From Psychrobacter alimentarius (GTDB taxonomy: Bacteria > Pseudomonadota > Gammaproteobacteria > Pseudomonadales > Moraxellaceae), in the NCBI RefSeq assembly GCF_001606025.1, contig NZ_CP014945.1, positions 62,001-126,000 of the forward strand: a stretch of DNA of 64,000 nt. Direction: 5' to 3'. The translations under genes were made by a program, and so were the position numbers. Under the pieces are notes generated by a model. The model searched no databases, was not told the DNA's origin, and was given only the letters and a program-made list of their open reading frames with translations. Numbering within the stretch: position 1 is the first letter of the stretch; the number at the start of each line of letters is the position of its first letter. Positions 45,824 to 55,191 of the stretch are shown here, in pieces.

Positions 45824-48034
45824 TTAAATCACCTCGCGCGTCGTTTGAGTATTATCAGCATTAGCGGCAGCGTTGGCGTTGGCAAACCCACTATGACGCA
45901 ACAAGGCGTCGATACTGGCACTACGACCACGGAAGTTCTCAAAATTGGTCTTGGCTGGGAAACTGCCACCAACTGACAAAATCGTATCGCGGAACGCTTT
46001 GCCAGTGTTTGGATTAAAAATACCGTCTTCTTCAAACTTACTGAACGCATCTGCTGAGAGCAGCTCAGCCCATTTATAAGAATAATAACCTGCGGCGTAG
46101 CCTCCAGCAAAAATATGACTAAAACCATTGGCAAAACGATTATAGTCAGGTGTTTGCATGATAGCGATATCGCTTCGAACAGCGTTCAAAGTGGCGAGAA
46201 TACCCTCATAGTCGAGTGCTGGCGTATGTGCATGAATCAATAAATCAAACAGCGCAAATTCGATTTGACGCAATGTTTGTAGTCCACTTTGAAAATTCTT
46301 GACCGCCAGTAACGCGTCTAACTTATCTTTAGGTAAGGCGTCGCCTGTCTCGACATGGCTACTAATCAGCGCAATGCCTTCAGCATCCCATGCCCAGTTT
46401 TCCATAAACTGGCTGGGTAGCTCGACTGCGTCCCATTCCACGCCATTGACCCCAGCGACATCGCCTACAGTCACTTGCGTCAGTAAATGATGCAAACCAT
46501 GACCGAATTCATGGAATAAGGTCAGTACTTCATCATGCGTCAATAAGCTTGGTTTGCCATCCAGTGCAGGCGTAAAGTTACCAACCATAAAGCAAACAGG
46601 CAGCTGTTGATGCCCTTGTTCTTCGTAACTATAACGCGCTTGGAAACCATTCATCCATGCGCCGCCACGTTTGCCACTACGAGCAAACAGATCAAAGTAA
46701 AAGCCACCGATCAGCTGATTATCTGCATCGAATAATTGATAAAAACGTACGTCACCATGCCAGCGAGAGACTGATTGGTCAGTCGTATTTTCTATACTTT
46801 CAATAGGCTGTTCTTTGACTGTGATGCCGTATAAACGCTCCACAATGGCAAACAGGCCACTAATAACTTTTGGTAATGGGAAGTAAGGACGGATTTCTTC
46901 TTGTGACAAGCTAAACTCAGTTTGTTTTACTTTTTCGGCAATGTACGCGCTGTCCCAAGGTTGCAGCTCGTCAATACCATAGTCATGGGCATACTGTTGC
47001 AACTGAGCCAAATCTTGCTTGGCGGCTGGCGTTGCTTGTGCTGCCAAATCTCTCAAAAACGTCTCAACTTCTGCCACACTATCGGCCATTTTAGTCGATA
47101 GCGACACGTCTGCATAATGCTCAAAACCCAGCAATTTGGCTTTTTGTTCCCGCAATTGCAAAATTTCACTCATGATAGCTGCATTATTTAGAGAGTCACC
47201 TTTTACATTGGTATGCTCGTCAAACTCAGAGGCGCGGGTGACATAGGCTCGGTATAGTGTCTCACGTAGACAACGGTCATCTGCATGAGTCATCACTGCC
47301 AGATAAACAGGGATGTTTAGGCTGGCAACATAATAAGGTGTTGGTAAAGCCGACACTTCTTCTTGAGTCAGTGTACCGCTGGCAAGTAGCTTTGCTTTGT
47401 GCTGCTCGCCTGCATCAGCCAGTAGAGCCAGACCGCTTTCTGTCAATCCTGCTAATTGCTCATCATTGAGCACCAAAGCATACGCTTGAGTTGCATCCAA
47501 AACATGATCAGAAAAAGTCGCTGATAGCGTTGAGAGTTTGCTTTGAATAGCGGCGAACTGCTCTTGTTTGTCTGTTGGCAAAGCGACCCCCGATAGCTCG
47601 AAGCTCTGTAGCGCAAGCTCAATAGCACGCGCACGGGCAGGTTCAAGTGTCGCAAAAAACGCCGTATCGTTCACGATCGTTTGATAGCGACTGAATAAAG
47701 GCTGATGCTGTCCCACGCGCGTACCGTAGGCGGAGAGGGTGGGCAGTAGCTCATGATGGACATGACGAATGTCATCAGTACTTGTCACGCTATTTAGGTG
47801 CGACAAAACACCCCAACTGCGATCCAGTGCCAAATTAAGATGGTCAAATGCCATGACATCCATTAATGCTTGTTCGGCGCTGATATCGGCATCATGGTTA
47901 GTCTCTGACGCCGCTGTCATATCGTCCAAAAAGGTATTGGCCTTATCAATAGCGCTAATGACTTCGTCGTGTAATGTATTTGGTGCGACATTGGCAAAAT
48001 CAATGAGATGCAAGTCGGTAAAAGTAGCGTTCAT
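45824..48034 (-). CDS. prlC: Oligopeptidase A (M3 metallopeptidase)
   Basis: 736-residue cytoplasmic zinc peptidase that degrades short peptides, including cleaved signal peptides. The HExxH zinc site is HEFGH (508-512) in LTLFHEFGHGLHHLLT, with the downstream glutamate in GVEWDAVELPSQFMENW. Length is a little over E. coli PrlC (680). The frame opens at 48052, but the ATG at 48034 has GGA seven bases upstream. It is the first gene of the prlC-yheV pair. Confidence 0.94.
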   Translation of the reverse strand: MNATFTDLHLIDFANVAPNTLHDEVISAIDKANTFLDDMTAASETNHDADISAEQALMDVMAFDHLNLALDRSWGVLSHLNSVTSTDDIRHVHHELLPTLSAYGTRVGQHQPLFSRYQTIVNDTAFFATLEPARARAIELALQSFELSGVALPTDKQEQFAAIQSKLSTLSATFSDHVLDATQAYALVLNDEQLAGLTESGLALLADAGEQHKAKLLASGTLTQEEVSALPTPYYVASLNIPVYLAVMTHADDRCLRETLYRAYVTRASEFDEHTNVKGDSLNNAAIMSEILQLREQKAKLLGFEHYADVSLSTKMADSVAEVETFLRDLAAQATPAAKQDLAQLQQYAHDYGIDELQPWDSAYIAEKVKQTEFSLSQEEIRPYFPLPKVISGLFAIVERLYGITVKEQPIESIENTTDQSVSRWHGDVRFYQLFDADNQLIGGFYFDLFARSGKRGGAWMNGFQARYSYEEQGHQQLPVCFMVGNFTPALDGKPSLLTHDEVLTLFHEFGHGLHHLLTQVTVGDVAGVNGVEWDAVELPSQFMENWAWDAEGIALISSHVETGDALPKDKLDALLAVKNFQSGLQTLRQIEFALFDLLIHAHTPALDYEGILATLNAVRSDIAIMQTPDYNRFANGFSHIFAGGYAAGYYSYKWAELLSADAFSKFEEDGIFNPNTGKAFRDTILSVGGSFPAKTNFENFRGRSASIDALLRHSGFANANAAANADNTQTTREVI

Positions 48035-48511
48035 AAAGGTATCCGATATCAATGAGTGAAGTATAAAAGGATCAAATGGATGTTATTAATAGTCGTATGC
48101 TGCCGTCATCATGGACGGTATAGAATCTTTTTAATTTTTTATATAGGTTATACAAAAGATGGGTTCATTTACCAAAAATGCAACCTAGCCACCTATATAG
48201 TTGATTGACTTTGGAAACGGGCAAAAGAAAATCATTCAAAATAGATAGAAGGTGTTTTTAACAATACTGATTGTTCTACTTACAAAGCATCATCATTTGC
48301 TTGCAAATTCATCCTATAGTGGTTGATATCCAACTGTTAGCATCAGTGTAATGGAATAAAAAATAACTATTAAAACAAACCAGAAGCGTTCAACAGTCTA
48401 AATCCTAATATTAAGAAAAGTGATCGTATTAGGGTTAGATAATAAGTAAAAAATGCTTAATAAATGAAAATAACCGTCGAACATAAATGATAATAAAACA
48501 AGGAGTCATAC
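48035..48511. other. Divergent promoter region between prlC and the baeRF gene
   Basis: 477 AT-rich bases, no ORF with a ribosome site and no strong hairpin noticed. It should carry both promoters. Confidence 0.5.
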
Positions 48512-49624
48512 ATGAAAGCTACCCTTAAAAGCTTACGTCAGACCAAAGCCAATCCTGCGGTCAGTATCTTTGTAAAAACGCATCGCGCGCATCCTGCCAA
48601 CGATCAAGACCCGATTGCCTTAAAAAATCAATTAAAAGTAGTTGAAGAGCGCTTGACCAACGAGTATGACAAGCGCACAGCTACCACTATTTTAGAAAAT
48701 ATCCATGCTAAGACAGATGAGCTGAACCACAACTATAATCTCGATACCCTAGCGATATTTGCCAGTACAGACGATGTACAAATCATCCGTATGCCAATTG
48801 ATACCCAAGAGCGCGTGGTTATCTCCAATCGCTTTGCCACTCGTGACTTGGTACGCGATATGGCAAGTGCGGTTCATTATTATACGGTCGTACTAACGCG
48901 TGACCATGCACGTCTGATCGAAGCGTCTAATGATCGCGTCGTTAAAGAATTCGATAAAGATGATAATGCGCAAAACAATATGGAAAACATCCCGTTCCCT
49001 GTTGAAAATAATGGCCTATATACTACAGGCGATGCTGGTTCGGATCGCTCAGCAAACAATGAAAGCAGTTATTTAAAAGAGTTCTTTAACCAAGTGGATA
49101 AAAGTGTACAAGAGCTGTGGGGCGAGCATAAGATGCCATTGGTCGTTGTTGGTGATGCAAAAAATATTGCTTACTATAAAGAGGTCTGTGATCGTCCGGA
49201 CAATATTATCGCCACAGTCTCGAACGCGACTCACCTAGATGACGGTAGTGCTCAGCATATTGTCGATAGTGTACAAGAAGCGGTAGAAGAATATCGTGCT
49301 TCGCTGCATCAAGCGGCCTTAGGTGAAATTGATAAAGCACGTGGCGCCAATATGCTGCAAACAGACTTGCAAGAAGTGTATCGCAGTGCTTTCCAAGGCG
49401 CAGGCGAGACCCTTTATGTGCGTCGTGGTTATATACAATCAGCTAAAATTGACGAGAAAGCACAGACGTTGAGTGTGACAAATGATCCTGCTGCTGAAGG
49501 CGTCACCGATGATGCCATTGGTGAAGTGATTGAGCATGTGATTCATAATGGTGGTAAAGCCGTGTTTATGCCACAAGATATCATGGGCGAAGATCAACCG
49601 ATTGCTTTAGTGACCCGTTACTAG
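48512..49624 (+). CDS. Bacterial eRF1-like (baeRF family) protein
   Basis: 370-residue cytoplasmic protein. The opening SIFVKTHRAHPANDQDPIALKNQLKVVEERL, the central RFATRDLVRDMA...YYTVVLTRDHARLIEASNDRVVKEFD, and the C-terminal domain ending GKAVFMPQDIMGEDQPIALVTRY fit the bacterial archaeo-eukaryotic release factor (baeRF) group, probably family 3. These are predicted ribosome-associated relatives of eRF1/Pelota; their function is untested in most species. The ATG has AAGGAG upstream, and a very strong terminator follows, so it is a single-gene unit. Confidence 0.72.
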   Translation: MKATLKSLRQTKANPAVSIFVKTHRAHPANDQDPIALKNQLKVVEERLTNEYDKRTATTILENIHAKTDELNHNYNLDTLAIFASTDDVQIIRMPIDTQERVVISNRFATRDLVRDMASAVHYYTVVLTRDHARLIEASNDRVVKEFDKDDNAQNNMENIPFPVENNGLYTTGDAGSDRSANNESSYLKEFFNQVDKSVQELWGEHKMPLVVVGDAKNIAYYKEVCDRPDNIIATVSNATHLDDGSAQHIVDSVQEAVEEYRASLHQAALGEIDKARGANMLQTDLQEVYRSAFQGAGETLYVRRGYIQSAKIDEKAQTLSVTNDPAAEGVTDDAIGEVIEHVIHNGGKAVFMPQDIMGEDQPIALVTRY

Positions 49625-49706
49625 TTTGGCAAAACTGATTTTATAAAACTGTCGATTGATGTTACTGGCAAATGCATAAGTCAGTAATACAACTTTGCTA
49701 TCTTTC

Positions 49707-49742
49707 AAAAGCATTGGCTTATATTAAGCCAATGCTTTTTTT
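49707..49742 (+). terminator. Terminator of the baeRF gene
   Basis: AAAAGCATTGGCTTA and TAAGCCAATGCTTTT make a near-perfect 15-bp stem followed by T. Confidence 0.92.
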
Positions 49743-49801
49743 ATGGACGGTCTCATATCTGTTCTATCCCAAAAGCGGCGTCATTTATTATATGTGTCAG
49801 C

Positions 49802-49833
49802 AGCACTGATGCTTACAATGTCAGTGCTTTTTT
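49802..49833 (+). terminator. Second terminator hairpin with no assigned gene
   Basis: AGCACTGA (49802-49809) and TCAGTGCT (49821-49828), then a T run. It could be a back-up terminator or the end of a small RNA. Confidence 0.65.
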
Positions 49834-50228
49834 GTGGTTAATGCTTATTTTGCCACATATATTTGGGTTTTATGCGTTGACGAGGTGGTGCAGAATATGG
49901 CGCTATTTATCACTGTGGTGCACGATATACTACGATAGTGCGCTCGGCAATTTCATTAGTATTGCCCTAAAAAATTATCTGTACTGTGGTCAAATGGCAT
50001 GACGATAGGAGTTTTTGGCTGGCATAGGGATTGCACCATTGTTATAAATCACACAAGGCAACGGTTGTGTATCGCCGCGATGGTTTATAAAAAGTGAGTC
50101 ATAATAAATATGCGTTATAGGTCAGGCTCGCTTAGCAATACTACAACGCGTTATCTCTGATTAACTACTGTTGATGAATCAGACTGCTGTTATACTCAAT
50201 AGCGTATTCATCTGCTTATCGACCTTTT

Positions 50229-50999
50229 ATGACGACTGAATTTATGACTACTCCCTCTTTTGTTTTGACCAGCTACAATATTCACAAAGGCATGTCACCG
50301 CTAAATCGCCAAGTAAAATTACAAGGCATTGCCAAAGCGCTTGAGATCATCGGCTCTGACGTGCTGTGCCTACAAGAAGTGCAAGGCCAAAACCTAAAGC
50401 GTAATATGCAATATAACGAATACCCCGACCAATCGCAGCACGAATGGTTTGGTGAGTATTTGCAGCTGCAAAATAGTTATGGTAAAAATTCTGAATATGA
50501 CAATGGTCATCATGGTAACGCGGTGCTTAGCCGCTTCCCTTTAGACCCAAAACACAACGTCAATATCACGGTCAACAAGCTTGAACAACGCGGTGTACTT
50601 CATTGCGAAGTACAACCAGTTGGGTGGGAGACGCCTGTAGTGGTACTGTGTGCTCATTTAAATCTGCTTGAGCGTGATCGTATCAAACAGTATCAGGCAA
50701 TTAGCGATTATGTGCGCAATGAGATCGCTCATGACCAACCGCTGATCTTGGCAGGCGACTTCAATGACTGGAAAAAAATGTCTTGTGATAAGCTTGCTAC
50801 CAGCTTAGGAATGACTGAGGCTTTTAAGCATTGCCATGGCAAACTGTCAGCGACCTTCCCAGCCAAACTGCCCGTGCTCAGCTTGGATCGAATCTACACC
50901 CGTAATCTGGGCGTCAAAGATGCGTGGGTACATACTGGCAAACCGTGGTCGACATTGTCAGACCATCTGCCAATCAGTGCAGAGCTGGTATTATTGTGA
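50229..50999 (+). CDS. Endonuclease/exonuclease/phosphatase-family protein
   Basis: 256-residue single-domain EEP (DNase I-like) hydrolase. Metal and catalytic motifs in order: TSYNIHKG, LCLQEVQ, HHGNAVLSR, LCAHLNL, LAGDFNDW and TLSDHLPI. These proteins cut DNA or RNA or dephosphorylate lipids or nucleotides; the substrate is unknown here. It has no signal peptide, so it is probably cytoplasmic. Two ATGs (50229 and 50244) are possible. The next gene follows 75 bases later in the same direction. Confidence 0.85.
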   Translation: MTTEFMTTPSFVLTSYNIHKGMSPLNRQVKLQGIAKALEIIGSDVLCLQEVQGQNLKRNMQYNEYPDQSQHEWFGEYLQLQNSYGKNSEYDNGHHGNAVLSRFPLDPKHNVNITVNKLEQRGVLHCEVQPVGWETPVVVLCAHLNLLERDRIKQYQAISDYVRNEIAHDQPLILAGDFNDWKKMSCDKLATSLGMTEAFKHCHGKLSATFPAKLPVLSLDRIYTRNLGVKDAWVHTGKPWSTLSDHLPISAELVLL

Positions 51000-51073
51000 T
51001 AGGGTGCTAAAGCAGGCAAAACTGAGATGTAGTGCAAAAATAAAATAATAGCAACTTATAAGGATATAAAACG

Positions 51074-52069
51074 ATGTCTAACAATCAATTACCAACCACC
51101 CAACACGCCGTACTCATACGTGAATTTGGCGAACCAGAAGTCATGAAATATCAGGACAGCGTTGCCATTCCTGAGCTACAAGACAATCAAGTACTGGTCA
51201 AAATTGCTTATGCTGGTATCAATCCAGTTGATTACAAAACCCGTCAAGGAAAAGGCTGGGGCGCCGATAATATTCGTAAAGAAAAATTTGATAATGATCA
51301 GCCCGCTATTTTAGGCTTTGACATGGCAGGGGAAGTGGTCAAAAGCAATAGCGATCAGTTTAGTGAAGGTGAGCAAGTCGCTGCACTGTCATTCAATGGC
51401 GGATGTTATGCTGAGTATGTGGCCATCGATGCCAAGCTGTTGGCCAAAGTACCAACCTCTGTCACGCTAGAGCAAGCAGGCGCGTTGCCTTGTATCGGGC
51501 AAACGGCACTACAATTTGTAGAGTTTGCCGATATAAAAGCAGGCGAGCATGTGGTCATTAATGCACCCGCAGGCGGCGTTGGTCACTTGTTGATTCAACT
51601 ATTAGCAGAAAAAATTACCAAAGAGAATATCAAAGTCACTGTCATTTGCTCACCAGAAAAATATGCCAAACTTGAGCAATTAATAGATACCAGCAAGCTG
51701 ACAGGCTGGATCGATTATACCAAGGATGAAGAGCTTCCTGATCTACAAGCCGATATGCTATTGGACTTGGTTGGCGGTGAAGCAGGGGTTCGCGCACTGA
51801 GTGTGCTCAGATCTGGCGCACGAGTGAACGTATTACCCACCATTTGGGTTGATAAGCTCAAAGAAGCGGGTCAGCAGAAAAACTTAGATGTGGCGGGTTA
51901 TAAAGCACAGCGTAGTGGAGAAGACATGGCGCGCGTTTTACAGCTGGTCGCGGATGACAAGTTGACCTTAATCATTCAGCAAGTGTATCCATTGTCAGAA
52001 GTCGTTACGGCCCATCATGCGCTTCAAAAAGGTGATGCATTTGGTAAAATAGTTTTAAAAGTTGATTAG
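51074..52069 (+). CDS. NADP-dependent quinone-oxidoreductase-like enzyme (MDR superfamily)
   Basis: 331-residue medium-chain dehydrogenase/reductase without the zinc-binding cysteines, hence quinone-reductase type. An N-terminal GroES-like domain (KIAYAGINPVDYKTRQGKG; ILGFDMAGEVV) precedes the Rossmann fold, in which the nucleotide loop is APAGGVGHLLIQL. Such enzymes reduce quinones or enones with NADPH. The ATG has AAGGATAT upstream. Its last four bases overlap the convergent alkB-like gene. Confidence 0.85.
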   Translation: MSNNQLPTTQHAVLIREFGEPEVMKYQDSVAIPELQDNQVLVKIAYAGINPVDYKTRQGKGWGADNIRKEKFDNDQPAILGFDMAGEVVKSNSDQFSEGEQVAALSFNGGCYAEYVAIDAKLLAKVPTSVTLEQAGALPCIGQTALQFVEFADIKAGEHVVINAPAGGVGHLLIQLLAEKITKENIKVTVICSPEKYAKLEQLIDTSKLTGWIDYTKDEELPDLQADMLLDLVGGEAGVRALSVLRSGARVNVLPTIWVDKLKEAGQQKNLDVAGYKAQRSGEDMARVLQLVADDKLTLIIQQVYPLSEVVTAHHALQKGDAFGKIVLKVD

Positions 52070-52683
52070 ACATTATGCATTCGTCGAAACGTTAAACTAA
52101 TACGCCCCGTTGCGACGGTTTTCGTTTTAGTAATGGTGTGCTTCCAAAATGTTTGGGTATCACCATGCATGACGATGAGCTGACCGGACTCAAGACCAAG
52201 CGTTACTTTGTCTTGAGTTTTTTTATGCTTAAAGACAAATTTGCGCGTGGCTCCTAACGACAGTGAGGCAATGATTGGCTGATCACCCAATTCTTTTTCG
52301 TCGTCAGCATGATAGCCCATACCGTCAGTACCTGACGGATAATAATTGAGTAGGCATGAGTTAAAATCTGCCGTAATTCCTATGTTACTTAATAGTTGTT
52401 CAATACGTTGTTTCACGTGGAACACTGAATCTGACCATGGAATGGCTTGTCGTTCGTGTCCTGAATAATGATACATCACATCTTCTGCACCCATCCAAAC
52501 AATCTGACGAGTCGTCACATGGGTTTTGCCAAACAGCGTCACGATATCAGACTGCCAAGGCAGCCCTGCTAATAAGGTGTCATACAGCGTACGAGAATCG
52601 TCAATGACAATACCCAAGTCATTGACTTGGCCGTCATAGGGCAATAGATTGTCTGTGGGCGCTGGCGCGAAGAGGTCGGTCAT
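52066..52683 (-). CDS. AlkB-like 2-oxoglutarate/Fe(II)-dependent dioxygenase
   Basis: 205-residue enzyme of the AlkB group (closest to AlkB2/ALKBH2-like), which removes alkyl lesions from bases by oxidation. Iron ligands H125, D127 (GYHADDE) and H182 (FWKHTI) and the 2-oxoglutarate arginines R194 and R200 (GRISLTFRRM) are all present, as is NYYPSGTDGMG. No Ada or other adaptive-response gene is adjacent. Its coding sequence contains a parS match at 52409-52424. Confidence 0.88.
   Translation of the reverse strand: MTDLFAPAPTDNLLPYDGQVNDLGIVIDDSRTLYDTLLAGLPWQSDIVTLFGKTHVTTRQIVWMGAEDVMYHYSGHERQAIPWSDSVFHVKQRIEQLLSNIGITADFNSCLLNYYPSGTDGMGYHADDEKELGDQPIIASLSLGATRKFVFKHKKTQDKVTLGLESGQLIVMHGDTQTFWKHTITKTKTVATGRISLTFRRMHNV
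52409..52424. promoter_or_regulatory. parS: Second parS site
   Basis: TGTTTCACGTGGAACA on the plus strand; the minus strand reads TGTTCCACGTGAAACA, which fits the TGTTNCACGTGAAACA consensus at every fixed position. It lies in the alkB-like coding sequence (F-H-V-K-Q). Binding by ParB is inferred from the match. Confidence 0.75.
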
Positions 52684-52908
52684 GGTTATGCCTATTCATC
52701 GTAGGGATAATGATTAATGAGAAATTGAGAAGCTGGAAAGTAATGACAGGCAGTAAGAGGTGCTTGGTTTTTAAATAAATGCTACGTTTTTGAGCAATGA
52801 CTAAACTAAGTGACTACTAAGTTGAGTGCATATTAAATAGCGAGTCTAAAATAAGAGTCGACACGTCCTTGTGTCAGATTTTTAGTGACAGTTTTTAAAT
52901 TATAGCGA

Positions 52909-54813
52909 TTAGCTGTCTTCGCCTAAGAAACCGCCGCTTTGACGATGCCACAAGCGCGCATACACACCTTGCAACGCCAATAGCTCATCGTGACTACCTT
53001 GCTCGATAATCTGACCTTTGTCCATCACCACCAGTCGATCTAGTGCTGCAATGGTTGAGAGACGATGCGCGATCGCAATCACTGTCTTGCCAGTCATGAT
53101 GTCGTTTAGACTCTCAGTAATGGCAAACTCAATCTCAGAATCAAGCGCACTTGTCGCCTCATCCAACAATAAAATGGGCGCATTTTTGAGCATGACCCGT
53201 GAGATAGCGATACGCTGACGCTGACCGCCAGAGAGTTTGACACCGCGCTCGCCCACTTGCGTATTCAGCCCCGTGTTGCCTTTATCGTCATATAAGTCTT
53301 TGATAAAGTCCCATGCTTGCGCTTGCTTGGCAGCTGTTATGATCTCTTCGTCAGTTGCATCAGGACGACCATAAGCGATGTTTTCACGCACCGTACGATG
53401 GAGTAGTGAAGTGTCTTGAGTGACCATGCCGATCTGTTGACGCAATGACTCTTGAGTGACGTCATCGATAGCCTGTCCATCGATTAAGATTTTGCCTTTA
53501 TCAACATCAAAGAAGCGCAGTAACAGATTAACCAACGTAGATTTACCTGCGCCTGAACGTCCAACTAAGCCAATCTTTTCGCCCGGTTTGATATCTAGAT
53601 AAAAGTTATCAAGAAGTTTGGTCGTCTTGGTCGCGGAGGCATTGACTTCGTCTATATGCTCACCTTCTATATCACTGTTATCATCATGCTCATAACTGAA
53701 ATCAACATGATCGAATACGATACGGCCCTCGGTGACTTTGACCGTCGGTGCATTTGGTTTATCGACGATGGTTTGTGGCGCAGATAATGTGCGCATGCCA
53801 TCTTGTACCGTACCGATGCTCTCAAATAGGCTGGCAGTTTGCCACATAATCCAGCGTGTCAAACCGTTTAGGCGTAGTGCCATTGCTGTCGCGGCTGCGA
53901 TAGCACCCACACCGACGGCACCTTGTTGCCATAAATAAATACCAATACCTGCAGTGCCACTGACCAAAATCACACTAATCATATGGGTTGATACTTCTAA
54001 ATAGCTGACCCAGCGCATTTGTGCGTGTACAGTACCCAAAAACTGACCCATGGCGTTTTTGGCATAGCTCAACTCACGGCGCGAATGACTAAACAGCTTA
54101 ACCGTCATGATATTGGCATAAGCATCCGTGATACGCCCAGTCATCAGCGCACGGGCATCGGCTTGTACGATGGCAGTGAGCTTTAACTTAGGAATAAAAT
54201 ACCAGATGCACAAAGCGACCAAGACAAACCAGACGATAAAAGGAATCAGCAGTAGGCTGTCTAGATTAAAGAGAATAACACCTGAGGTGATAAAGTAGAC
54301 GGCAACATACATGAACATGTCGGTGACCGTCATAACGGTATCACGTACAGCCAAAGCCGTTTGCATCACCTTGGCTGACACGCGTCCTGAAAATTCATCT
54401 TGATAAAACTGCATCGATTGCCCGAGCATGCGTTGATGAAAGCGCCAGCGCATCTGCATGGGAAACACCCCTTGCAAGGTCTGGAAGTGCACCAATGATG
54501 ACAAGGTAATCCAGATGGGGCTCACTATCATGACGGCAAGCATCAAGAGTAGCATATCGCCTTTTTCTGCCCATAGGTTTTGCGGGGTATAGACACCCAG
54601 CCAATCAACGATGTTACCAATCCAAGCAAACAGCATGGCCTCATAGATACCGATTCCTGCTGACAAGACCATAAATAGCAAAAGCCAGCCGCGTAGACCA
54701 TTGGTACACGCCCACAAAAATTTAAGCATGCCGTCACGAGGTGAGGGCAGTGGCATAGGCGTTTCAGGAAAGGCAGGTAGGCGGTTTTCAAAAAATCGAA
54801 ATAGAGCATTCAT
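52909..54813 (-). CDS. ABC exporter, fused permease-ATPase
   Basis: 634-residue type IV (B-family) ABC exporter half-transporter. Six membrane helices fill about 1-340. The ATPase domain (about 360-625) has Walker A GRSGAGKS, signature LSGGQRQRIAISR, Walker B ILLLDEATSALD and the H-loop AHRLST. An acidic insertion (DDNSDIEGEHIDE) sits in the early ATPase domain before the Walker A. It would act as a homodimer exporting lipids, drugs or peptides; the substrate is unknown. No partner gene is adjacent. Confidence 0.9.
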   Translation of the reverse strand: MNALFRFFENRLPAFPETPMPLPSPRDGMLKFLWACTNGLRGWLLLFMVLSAGIGIYEAMLFAWIGNIVDWLGVYTPQNLWAEKGDMLLLMLAVMIVSPIWITLSSLVHFQTLQGVFPMQMRWRFHQRMLGQSMQFYQDEFSGRVSAKVMQTALAVRDTVMTVTDMFMYVAVYFITSGVILFNLDSLLLIPFIVWFVLVALCIWYFIPKLKLTAIVQADARALMTGRITDAYANIMTVKLFSHSRRELSYAKNAMGQFLGTVHAQMRWVSYLEVSTHMISVILVSGTAGIGIYLWQQGAVGVGAIAAATAMALRLNGLTRWIMWQTASLFESIGTVQDGMRTLSAPQTIVDKPNAPTVKVTEGRIVFDHVDFSYEHDDNSDIEGEHIDEVNASATKTTKLLDNFYLDIKPGEKIGLVGRSGAGKSTLVNLLLRFFDVDKGKILIDGQAIDDVTQESLRQQIGMVTQDTSLLHRTVRENIAYGRPDATDEEIITAAKQAQAWDFIKDLYDDKGNTGLNTQVGERGVKLSGGQRQRIAISRVMLKNAPILLLDEATSALDSEIEFAITESLNDIMTGKTVIAIAHRLSTIAALDRLVVMDKGQIIEQGSHDELLALQGVYARLWHRQSGGFLGEDS

Positions 54814-55191
54814 AGGCAGTCATAAAGCATCAATAGCAGTACGCCAAAATCAACGATATCACTCGTTATTTTGAATCGTTACTGTTGTTATTAGGGATAT
54901 GGGCTATTTTAACAAATTTCATAATTAGACCTGCAGGCGAATTGTAATTTGCACCCTTTATACTGTCTTTACCATTCATCAATTCATGTATAAATGCATT
55001 GCTGTAATAGAAATACTTTGTTACCTTCCATAGGTTTAAAACACCTGAGAATCTTTATTCTAGGCTCATAAAATTTATACCAGCAGCATATGGCTGTCGA
55101 TGTATCGATCTCATTTCTAAATCACGATATAAATGACTCAATATATAAATAGTCATCATACGAAAATGGCGGCTTTAAAAGGTAGAAGTAA
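54814..55191. other. Divergent promoter region
   Basis: 378 bases between the ABC exporter and DMT transporter genes, AT-rich, with no ORF, hairpin or consensus promoter that I can support. Confidence 0.5.

Larger units (their letters stand above)
49625..50228. other. Intergenic region with two terminator-like hairpins
   Basis: 604 bases without a protein gene. Two strong intrinsic-terminator hairpins (49707-49742 and 49802-49833) follow one another. The interval between them could encode a very short RNA. Beyond 49834 I see no clear structure. Confidence 0.5.
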
